From an uncultured Clostridia bacterium (GTDB lineage Bacteria > Bacillota > Clostridia > Lachnospirales > CAG-274): DNA of 48,688 nt. The position numbers and the translations under genes are program-made. The stretch is taken from contig CALWDX010000051.1 of assembly GCA_944376805.1 (NCBI GenBank), forward strand, positions 1 to 48,688. The letters run 5' to 3'. The notes beneath the pieces were generated by a model. That model worked only from the letters and a program-made list of their open reading frames with translations, had not been told where the DNA came from and made no database searches. Below, piece after piece: positions 41,532 to 48,688 of the stretch (the first letter of the stretch is position 1; each line of letters opens with the position of its first letter).

Positions 41532-44500
41532 ATGTACGATAAGGTTTTAACTAATTTAGACTTTGTTGAAAGAGAAAAAGAAATTTTAAACTTTTGGAAA
41601 GAAAATAAAATTTTTGAAAAAAGTATTGAAAGTAGAAAAACTGGGGAAGTTTTTACATTTTTTGATGGTCCTCCAACTGCTAATGGTAAGCCACATATAG
41701 GACATATTTTAACAAGAGTTGTAAAAGATATTATACCACGTTATAAAACTATGAAGGGTTATAAAGTTTTAAGAAAAGCTGGTTGGGATACTCATGGTTT
41801 ACCAGTAGAACTTGAAATTGAAAAAAAACTTGGTATAAGTGGTAAACCTCAAATTGAAAACTATGGTGTTGAACCTTTTATTAAACAATGTAAAGATAGT
41901 GTTTTCACATATGAGAGTTTATGGAGAACAATGAGTGATAGAGTTGGTTTCTGGGCTGATATGGATAACCCTTATGTAACTTATCACAATTCATATATTG
42001 AATCTGTATGGTGGGCTTTAAAACAAATTTGGGATAAAGGCTTATTATATAAAGGTCATAAAATTGTACCTTATTGTCCTCGTTGTGGCACTTCTTTATC
42101 AAGCCACGAAGTAGCACAAGGCTATAAAGATGTTAAAGATAAATCTGCTTATGCTAAATTTTTGGTAAAAGGTACAACTAATGAATTTTTACTTGCTTGG
42201 ACAACAACTCCTTGGACTTTACCTTCAAATGTTGCTCTTACTGTTAATGCTGATGAAAATTATGTTAAAGTGGCTTTAAATGGTGAAAAATATATTTTAG
42301 CTGATGCATTAGTTTCTAAAGTATTTGGTGAAGAAGAAAAACCAGAAGTATTAGAAAAATGTAAAGGTAGTGAACTTAAAGGTTTAGAATATGAACCACT
42401 TTTTGACTATGCTAAAAATATAGTAAAAGACCAAAAAGCATACTATGTTGTATGTGATTCTTATGTTACACTTACAGATGGTACTGGTATAGTACATTGT
42501 GCCCCTGCATTTGGGGAAGATGATGCTCGTGTTGGTAAAGACAACAATCTTCCTTTTGTTCAACTTGTTAATGAAGAAGGTAAATTTTTACCAGAAGTTA
42601 CAGACTGGGCTGGTGTATTTGTAAAAGATGCTGATGAAGATATTATAAAAAAATTAAAACAAGAAAACAAACTTTTAAAAGCAGAAAGCTATGAACATAG
42701 TTATCCTTTCTGTTGGAGATGTGATACTCCTTTATTATATTATGCAAGGGATACTTGGTTTATTGCTATGACAAAAATGCGTGATATGCTTGTTAAAAAC
42801 AATAATACAGTAAATTGGATGCCTGACAATATTAAACAAGGTCGTTTTGGTAATTTCTTAGAAAATGTTATTGATTGGGGCTTATCAAGAGAACGTTATT
42901 GGGGTACTCCTTTACCTATTTGGGAATGTAGTTGTGGTCATAGAGAAGCAGTAGGTAGCATTGAACAGCTAAAATCTATGTCTTCAGATTGTCCAGAAGA
43001 TATAGAACTTCATAAACCTTATATTGATAATGTTCACTTAAATTGTCCAAAATGTAATGGTACAATGACAAGAGTTACAGAAGTTATTGATTGTTGGTTT
43101 GACTCTGGTTGTATGCCTTTTGCTCAATGGCATTATCCATTTGAAAATAAAGAAATATTTAATGAAAATTTCCCTGCTGACTTTATTTCTGAAGCAATAG
43201 ACCAAACTAGAGGTTGGTTCTACACACTTATGGCTATATCAACTTTATTATTTGACAAAGCACCTTATAAAAATGTTATTGTTTTAGGTCATGTTCAAGA
43301 TAAAGATGGTAAAAAAATGAGTAAACACACAGGAAATGTTGTAGACCCTTGGACTGTACTCGACAAACAAGGTGCTGATGCTGTTAGATGGTATTTCTAT
43401 ACAAATAGTTCTCCTTGGTTACCTAATAGATTTTATGAAGAAGCTGTAAATGAAGGTCAACGTAAATTTATGGGTACATTATGGAATACTTATGCATTCT
43501 TTGTTTTATATGCAAATATTGATAACTTTGACCCTAACAACTATACTTTAGAATATGATAAATTACCACCTATGGATAAATGGATTTTATCAAAACTTAA
43601 TTCTTTAGTTAAATTTGTAGATAATGGATTAAAAAATTATAAACTTACTGAAACTTCAAGAGCTATGTCTGAATTTGTAGATGAACTTAGTAATTGGTAT
43701 GTAAGACGTTCAAGAGAACGTTTCTGGGGTAAAGATATGCCTCAAGATAAAGTTAATGCTTATATGACTTTATATACAGTATTAACTACTATTACAAAAC
43801 TTTCTGCTCCATTTACACCATTTATGGCTGAAAGTATTTATCAAAATCTTGTTTGCAAAGTTTCTAAAGATGCTCCTGAAAGTGTTCACCTTTGTGACTT
43901 CCCAACATATGATGAAAGTCTTATTGATAAAAAATTAGAAGAAGATATGGATACAGTATTATCAATAGTTGTAGCTGGGCGTGCTGGTAGAAATACTGCT
44001 AATATTAAAAATCGTCAGCCTATAGGAAATATGTTTGTAAAATCTAATACTAAATTAGATACTATGTTTATAGATATTATTAAAGAAGAACTTAATATTA
44101 AAAATGTAGAGTTTAAAGATGATGTTTCTGCCTTTACAAGTTATAGCTTTAAACCACAACTTAGAACACTTGGCAAAAAATATGGTAAACTTGTTCCTTC
44201 TATTGCTAATTATCTTAAAGAAAATGATGGTATTAAACTTATGTCTGAACTTAAAGAAACTGGCCTAATTAAATTTACAATAGATAATGAAAATATTGAA
44301 CTTAGTGAAGATGATGTTTTAATTGAAACTGCTCAAATGGAAGGCTATGTTTCTGAAAGTGATAAAAATATAACTATAGTTTTAGATACAAATCTTACAG
44401 ATGAACTTTTAGAAGAAGGTTTTGTTAGAGAAATTATAAGTAAAATTCAAACTATGAGAAAAGAAGCTGAATTTGAAGTATTAGATAAAATTACAGTTTA

Positions 44501-44663
44501 CTATTCAAATAATGAAAAAATTACTAATATTATATCTAAAAATATTGAACAAATAAAAGAAGATGTTTTAGCAACTGATATAATTAATAGTTCTAATAAT
44601 GGTTATACTAAAGAATGGAATATTAATGGTGAAAAAGTTACATTAACAGTTGTAAAAAATTAA
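41532..44663 (+). CDS. ileS: Isoleucyl-tRNA synthetase, type 2-like
   Basis: A 1043-residue class I synthetase. HIGH is HIGH at 55-58 ([10 protein letters not shown]). The KMSKS loop reads KMSKH at 595-599. The overall sequence ([45 protein letters not shown]) follows the eukaryote-like type 2 IleRS, which in other bacteria is tolerant of mupirocin. The CP1 editing domain has [13 protein letters not shown]. Cysteine pairs near 180 and 510-525 may bind zinc. AGGAGG before ATG. It is under Ile T-box control. Confidence 0.97.
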   Translation: MYDKVLTNLDFVEREKEILNFWKENKIFEKSIESRKTGEVFTFFDGPPTANGKPHIGHILTRVVKDIIPRYKTMKGYKVLRKAGWDTHGLPVELEIEKKLGISGKPQIENYGVEPFIKQCKDSVFTYESLWRTMSDRVGFWADMDNPYVTYHNSYIESVWWALKQIWDKGLLYKGHKIVPYCPRCGTSLSSHEVAQGYKDVKDKSAYAKFLVKGTTNEFLLAWTTTPWTLPSNVALTVNADENYVKVALNGEKYILADALVSKVFGEEEKPEVLEKCKGSELKGLEYEPLFDYAKNIVKDQKAYYVVCDSYVTLTDGTGIVHCAPAFGEDDARVGKDNNLPFVQLVNEEGKFLPEVTDWAGVFVKDADEDIIKKLKQENKLLKAESYEHSYPFCWRCDTPLLYYARDTWFIAMTKMRDMLVKNNNTVNWMPDNIKQGRFGNFLENVIDWGLSRERYWGTPLPIWECSCGHREAVGSIEQLKSMSSDCPEDIELHKPYIDNVHLNCPKCNGTMTRVTEVIDCWFDSGCMPFAQWHYPFENKEIFNENFPADFISEAIDQTRGWFYTLMAISTLLFDKAPYKNVIVLGHVQDKDGKKMSKHTGNVVDPWTVLDKQGADAVRWYFYTNSSPWLPNRFYEEAVNEGQRKFMGTLWNTYAFFVLYANIDNFDPNNYTLEYDKLPPMDKWILSKLNSLVKFVDNGLKNYKLTETSRAMSEFVDELSNWYVRRSRERFWGKDMPQDKVNAYMTLYTVLTTITKLSAPFTPFMAESIYQNLVCKVSKDAPESVHLCDFPTYDESLIDKKLEEDMDTVLSIVVAGRAGRNTANIKNRQPIGNMFVKSNTKLDTMFIDIIKEELNIKNVEFKDDVSAFTSYSFKPQLRTLGKKYGKLVPSIANYLKENDGIKLMSELKETGLIKFTIDNENIELSEDDVLIETAQMEGYVSESDKNITIVLDTNLTDELLEEGFVREIISKIQTMRKEAEFEVLDKITVYYSNNEKITNIISKNIEQIKEDVLATDIINSSNNGYTKEWNINGEKVTLTVVKN

Positions 44664-44666
44664 TAT

Positions 44667-44694
44667 AAAAAGTAGGCTTTGCCTACTTTTTATA
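44667..44694 (+). terminator. Terminator after ileS
   Basis: An 11-bp stem (44667-44677 with 44681-44691), TTT loop, A/T-symmetric ends. Confidence 0.88.
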
Positions 44695-44734
44695 TTATAT
44701 AACATATTATTATTTTAAAATGGAGAATATAAAA

Positions 44735-45142
44735 ATGTTTAAATCTATTTATAAAAAATTATTTAATAGAGAAGTTATATTATATTTAATATTTGGTGTC
44801 TTAACAACTCTTGTAGATTTTATTGTTTTCTATATATCAAATAATTTACTAAATATACACTATATAGTATCTACTTGTCTTGCTTGGATTTTTGCTGTTT
44901 TATTTGCATATATTACAAATAAAATATTTGTATTTTCTGCAATAGAAAATAAACATAATATCTTTAAAGAAATATTTTATTTTTTTACCCTTAGACTAGC
45001 CTCTTTAATATTATCCATTATATTTATGGTTATAATGGTAGACTTTTTAAATATATCGGAAATTTTATCAAAAATTTTAGTTAATGTATTTGTTGTTGTA
45101 GCTAATTACTTTTTTAGTAAAGTTTTTATTTTTAAATCTTAA
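44735..45142 (+). CDS. GtrA-family membrane protein
   Basis: A 135-residue protein with four membrane helices and the GtrA signature (YLIFGVLTTLVDFIVFY, then FAYITNKIFVF and VANYFFSKVFIF). GtrA/GtcA proteins are thought to flip polyprenyl-phosphate sugars across the membrane. An ATG at 44720 is in frame, but GGAG (44722-44725) lies 9 bases before the ATG at 44735, which is preferred. The YfhO gene follows. The two are probably partners with the GT2 at 15 kb. Confidence 0.9.
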   Translation: MFKSIYKKLFNREVILYLIFGVLTTLVDFIVFYISNNLLNIHYIVSTCLAWIFAVLFAYITNKIFVFSAIENKHNIFKEIFYFFTLRLASLILSIIFMVIMVDFLNISEILSKILVNVFVVVANYFFSKVFIFKS

Positions 45143-45169
45143 AATTTTTCTTTAAATAATTATAATATA

Positions 45170-45178
45170 TGGTATAAT
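45170..45178 (+). promoter_or_regulatory. Extended -10 promoter before yfhO
   Basis: TGGTATAAT (45170-45178), with a weak TTTAAA 16 bases upstream of TATAAT, in the gtrA-yfhO gap. yfhO may thus have its own start as well as read-through. Confidence 0.5.
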
Positions 45179-45221
45179 ATACTAGATTTAATAATTACAA
45201 TATGTTATGAAAGGAAATATT

Positions 45222-48128
45222 ATGATAAAAGACATTATAAGAAAAAACAATTATATACTTTTAGCTACTGTTATAAGTGCTGTTATTATGCTTATAACTT
45301 ACGCTTTTTCTGGTTTTTTTCCTTTTGGAGAAAATAGTATATTAAGAGTAGATTTATATCATCAATATGCACCATTTCACGAAGAACTAAGATATAAATT
45401 ATTAAATGGTGAAAGTCTTTTTTATTCTTGGCAAGGTGGGCTTGGTAAAGAGTTTTTAAGTCAGATAGCTTATTATACTGCTAGTCCTATTAGTATTTTT
45501 ATATTATTTTTTCCTAGTAAGTATATATCTGAAGCAATTTTATTTTTTGTATTTGTTAAAATAGTTCTATGTGCATTTTGTTTTTCATACTACTTAAAAA
45601 ATACTTTTAATAAAAATACTATTTTTATTACTATATTTGGCATAATGTATGCTTTTATGGCATTTATAACAAGTTTTTATTGGAATATAATGTGGTTGGA
45701 CTCTATTTATTTATTTCCACTTGTAGCTCTTGGGATAGATAGGCTTGTTAAAAATGGTGCTTATAAGACTTATCTTATTAGTCTTATATTTTGTATTATA
45801 GTAAATTTTTATATAGCCTTTTTAGTTTGTGTATTCGCTACATTATATTTTTTAATAAAAGTTTTTTCAGAATATAGTTTAAAAATAGAATTTAAAGTTA
45901 TTTTAAATAGAATTTTAAAATTTGCTATACTATCACTTTTAGCTGGTGGTACAACTATGTTTTTAGCTATACCAACTGTTGTTGCTCTTGGAAGAACTCA
46001 AACTTCTGATACATCTTTTTCTTCTTTTAAAATGTATCAAAATGTTTATCAAATGATAAGTAATCATTTTTCTGGTGCTAGACCTGTTGTATTAGCAAGA
46101 AATGAAGATTTACCTAATCTTTATAGTGGTGTTTTAACTATGGTATTATTACCTACTTACTTTTTTAATAAAGAAATAAAATTAAAAGAACGTATATCTT
46201 TTATAATATTACTATTATTTATGTTAGCTTGTTCTGCATTTAAACAGCTAGACTTTATTATACATGGTTTTCACTTCCCTGCTAACTTACCACATAGATA
46301 TACATTTATATATTCTTTTATAATTTTAACACTTGCATATAAATCTTTAATAAATATAAAAGGTATAAAACCTTTAGTTATTTTTGTTGCTATACCTTTT
46401 TATATTTTATATATGTTTTTAAGTGAATTTTATTTAGTAAACGTAGTAGATGATATTTCTAGAACTTTATCTACTGGAGACATTATAACTAATATAATAT
46501 TACTAATTATTTATATGTTAATTATTTTACTTTATCAAAAAAATTATGATATAAAAGAAAATGATAACAAACAAATTAAAGTTATTTCACTTACAACTAG
46601 TATAATTTTTTCTTTAGTTTCAATAGGTTTATTTATAGGTGGTTTAATATATCATATTAAAAATCTTACAGAAGGTAAATCTATCACAAGTGGATTTTAT
46701 ATTTTAAGTATAATTTCATTAGCTATTATTATATTATGTGGTATAACTTTAAAATATTGTATAAATAAATTTAATTTTAAATCTTATATATCTATTTCTT
46801 TATCTATTTTATTATTAATAACTTCTGGTGAAAGTTTATTTAACAGTTTAAATGGTTTTATTTATAGTGGTTCAACAGATAGAGATAGTTATATACAATA
46901 TATAGATGCAACAGATGATATATTAGAATATATAAAAGAAAATGACACAGATGAAAATAAATTTTTTAGACAAGAATTTTCTAGGTTTACTGCTATAAAT
47001 GAGTCTACAATGTATCATTATAATGGCTTTTCTCAATTTTCTTCTTTAGCTTATGGTAATACTTCTAAACTTTTAGAAGACTTGGGAATAGCAGCTACTG
47101 GTAACTCTTATAGATATTATGACCCTACTCCTCTTATAGATGCTATGTTTAATATTAAATATATTATGGCTAAAGGAGGACCAATAGTTAATAGAAACTA
47201 TGACCTTATAGAACAATTTGACAATGTTTATTTATATAAAAATAAAACGCCATTATCTTTAGGATTTATGGTAGATAATAATATACAAAATTGGGAAACA
47301 GAACAAAAAACACCTTTTATAACTCAAAATGAATTTGTATATAATAGTACTAACATAACTGATGAACTTTTCACAGAATTTCCTGTTGAACATTTTAGAG
47401 CAGATAATGTAGATATAGAGCTAAAAGAAAATGAAACTCAATCTTATTCTTATACATTACATGATGAAACTAACCTTGATTTAATACCAACAGTTTATGC
47501 AAGGACATATATACCTAAAACACAAAGAACATTTTTATATGTAGAGTCTACAAATTCTAAAAGATTTAAATATGCTTTAAATGGACAAATGTCTGATAGA
47601 GAAATATCTACTGGTAGAAGTCTTATAGACCTTGGTGTTTTACAAGCTGGTGATTTTGTTGACATAGAATTTTCTTTAGATAGAAAAGGTGCTTATGAAA
47701 CAACTTATTCTAAAACTGGTAGTTTTAAAGTTTATGCTGCTTCTTTTAATGATTTAGTTTTTGAAAATTTATATAATCAACTTTCAGATGAAATGTTAAC
47801 TGTTACAGACTATGATAGTACTTCTTTAAATGGTAATATAACAGTAGAAAATGATGGTATAATGTTTACATCTATCCCTTATGATGAAGGTTTTACTGTT
47901 TATGTAGATGATGTTAAAACTGAAATAATTGATATAGGTAGAAATTATATATCTAATGAAAAAACTGGTGGACTTATAGGTATACCTCTTACAGAAGGAA
48001 AACATAAAATTTCTTTTAAATATCATGTTAAAGGATTTAATTTAGGTTTAATTTTAACTATTATATCATTATGTGGCATTGCTATTTATGTCTTTATAGA
48101 TAAACAACAAAAAAACTCAATTAAATAA
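45222..48128 (+). CDS. yfhO: YfhO-family membrane glycosyltransferase
   Basis: A 968-residue GT-C-type membrane protein of the YfhO family. About a dozen helices fill residues 10-540, with the early acidic external loop ILRVDLYHQYAPFHEELRY typical of the family. An extracytoplasmic domain of about 370 residues and a last C-terminal helix (LGLILTIISLCGIAIYVFI) follow. In Bacillus YfhO transfers a sugar from a lipid carrier to lipoteichoic acid. The frame extends to an ATG at 45207, but AAAGGA 6 bases before the ATG at 45222 fits better. Confidence 0.92.
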   Translation: MIKDIIRKNNYILLATVISAVIMLITYAFSGFFPFGENSILRVDLYHQYAPFHEELRYKLLNGESLFYSWQGGLGKEFLSQIAYYTASPISIFILFFPSKYISEAILFFVFVKIVLCAFCFSYYLKNTFNKNTIFITIFGIMYAFMAFITSFYWNIMWLDSIYLFPLVALGIDRLVKNGAYKTYLISLIFCIIVNFYIAFLVCVFATLYFLIKVFSEYSLKIEFKVILNRILKFAILSLLAGGTTMFLAIPTVVALGRTQTSDTSFSSFKMYQNVYQMISNHFSGARPVVLARNEDLPNLYSGVLTMVLLPTYFFNKEIKLKERISFIILLLFMLACSAFKQLDFIIHGFHFPANLPHRYTFIYSFIILTLAYKSLINIKGIKPLVIFVAIPFYILYMFLSEFYLVNVVDDISRTLSTGDIITNIILLIIYMLIILLYQKNYDIKENDNKQIKVISLTTSIIFSLVSIGLFIGGLIYHIKNLTEGKSITSGFYILSIISLAIIILCGITLKYCINKFNFKSYISISLSILLLITSGESLFNSLNGFIYSGSTDRDSYIQYIDATDDILEYIKENDTDENKFFRQEFSRFTAINESTMYHYNGFSQFSSLAYGNTSKLLEDLGIAATGNSYRYYDPTPLIDAMFNIKYIMAKGGPIVNRNYDLIEQFDNVYLYKNKTPLSLGFMVDNNIQNWETEQKTPFITQNEFVYNSTNITDELFTEFPVEHFRADNVDIELKENETQSYSYTLHDETNLDLIPTVYARTYIPKTQRTFLYVESTNSKRFKYALNGQMSDREISTGRSLIDLGVLQAGDFVDIEFSLDRKGAYETTYSKTGSFKVYAASFNDLVFENLYNQLSDEMLTVTDYDSTSLNGNITVENDGIMFTSIPYDEGFTVYVDDVKTEIIDIGRNYISNEKTGGLIGIPLTEGKHKISFKYHVKGFNLGLILTIISLCGIAIYVFIDKQQKNSIK

Positions 48129-48142
48129 TTTTTTAATAATAT

Positions 48143-48178
48143 AAAAGGTATATTGATTAAATTTTCAATATACCTTTT
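48143..48178. terminator. Bidirectional terminator
   Basis: A 14-bp stem (48143-48156 with 48165-48178) and 8-base loop between convergent genes. It resembles the hairpin at 27695-27728. Confidence 0.85.
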
Positions 48179-48186
48179 TAAATATA

Positions 48187-48688
48187 TTAATTTTTATTAG
48201 ATACTTTAAAAATTTTTCTGAATAATAATATAATAATTATAAAAATTATTAACATTATTAATACCATAATTATTAAAACACTTGTAAATAAATTTTTATG
48301 AGTTTTTGTATTTTGTTGTTCTTCAAACATTATTATTTCATCTTTATTATTTTCATTAGAAACAACTCCTACTACTTGATTTTCATTATAACCCGTAAGA
48401 CTATCTACTAGTTTTACTGTATCATCTATAACGCTATATACTAAATAACCTTTTACAAATGGATTATCTAATATAGAACGTCTTTGAGTTGTTGGATAAT
48501 AATATTTTTTATAATTATCTATATTTATACCTTTGCTTTCAAATGCTTGTTCTATATCATTAGCTTTTATAGTTTTTCCACCTATTATTTGAGTTTTTAT
48601 GCTTTTACTTTCTTTAGGTGAATAATTTTTATTAGTATTAATATTTAATTTACTTCTTCTACTACTAATAGTTGTTGTTTCTGTTTCT
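48187..48688 (-). CDS. Unknown membrane-anchored protein, C-terminal part (5' end outside window)
   Basis: The minus-strand frame is open from the window edge to TAA at 48189-48187 (about 166 residues). It starts in a Thr/Ser/Arg/Asn-rich stretch (TETTTISSRRSKLNIN), continues with a soluble part (QRRSILDNPFVKGYLVYSVI, GYNENQVVGVVSN), and ends with one membrane helix (about 20 hydrophobic residues) and a short basic tail. No family is recognised. The layout suggests an extracytoplasmic domain anchored at its C terminus. Confidence 0.8.
   Translation of the reverse strand, partial: ETETTTISSRRSKLNINTNKNYSPKESKSIKTQIIGGKTIKANDIEQAFESKGINIDNYKKYYYPTTQRRSILDNPFVKGYLVYSVIDDTVKLVDSLTGYNENQVVGVVSNENNKDEIIMFEEQQNTKTHKNLFTSVLIIMVLIMLIIFIIIILLFRKIFKVSNKN

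Overview
The window is chromosomal DNA from a very AT-rich, low-GC, anaerobic, spore-forming member of the Clostridia (Firmicutes). The class call rests on a Spo0A gene, a YyaC-type spore protease, LL-diaminopimelate aminotransferase, reverse rubrerythrin, an siroheme reductase, two T-box leaders on tRNA synthetase genes and the ecfA/ecfT/truA gene order. The species cannot be named from sequence alone. No rRNA, tRNA, CRISPR array, insertion sequence or prophage was seen. Most genes have strong AGGAGG-type ribosome binding sites, and many are separated by perfectly palindromic bidirectional terminators.

Layout. 0-5 kb: 3' end of a chemotaxis receptor, a YjbQ-family protein, tandem signal peptidases I with a DUF1858 redox protein, then a coiled-coil protein and a sulfite/nitrite reductase on the minus strand. 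5-10 kb: T-box(Val), a small two-helix membrane ORF without a normal start codon, valS, and an alanine/Na+ symporter. 10-15 kb (minus): a DUF1284 protein with dapL, a hypothetical protein, a very probable type I toxin-antitoxin locus, an aspartate aminotransferase and a split chromate transporter. 15-23 kb: a CsbB-like glycosyltransferase, then mltG-trmR-trhP (minus), then a fused EcfA1-EcfA2 ATPase with ecfT and truA. 23-27.5 kb (minus): four tandem 108-residue membrane paralogues, a two-component system and an XRE regulator with a regular 31-residue repeat. 27.7-32 kb (minus): a second chemotaxis receptor whose 3' flank holds the decayed remnant of its own C-terminal tail, pdxST, and a small 2[4Fe-4S] ferredoxin. 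32-36.4 kb: tldD/tldE, reverse rubrerythrin, yyaC. 36.7-41 kb: a sporulation-flavoured block (LysM membrane protein, compact histidine kinase, a broken ORF, a CYTH protein, spo0A, a coiled-coil protein). 41-48.7 kb: T-box(Ile), a type-2-like ileS, gtrA, yfhO and the 3' end of an unknown membrane protein.

How the genes work together. ValRS and IleRS are both under T-box control, with readable specifier codons GTA and ATC in the same position relative to a shared downstream motif. PdxS/PdxT form PLP synthase and could supply the two PLP aminotransferases. TrmR and TrhP act in wobble-uridine hydroxylation and methoxylation. The GT2 at 15 kb and the GtrA/YfhO pair at 45 kb look like the three parts of a polyprenyl-phosphate-sugar glycosylation system, here split across about 29 kb. 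The most novel items are the antisense-regulated Hol-Tox-like toxin at 12.25-12.56 kb, the four-gene membrane array beside a two-component system, the repeat-bearing XRE protein, and the receptor tail caught in decay.
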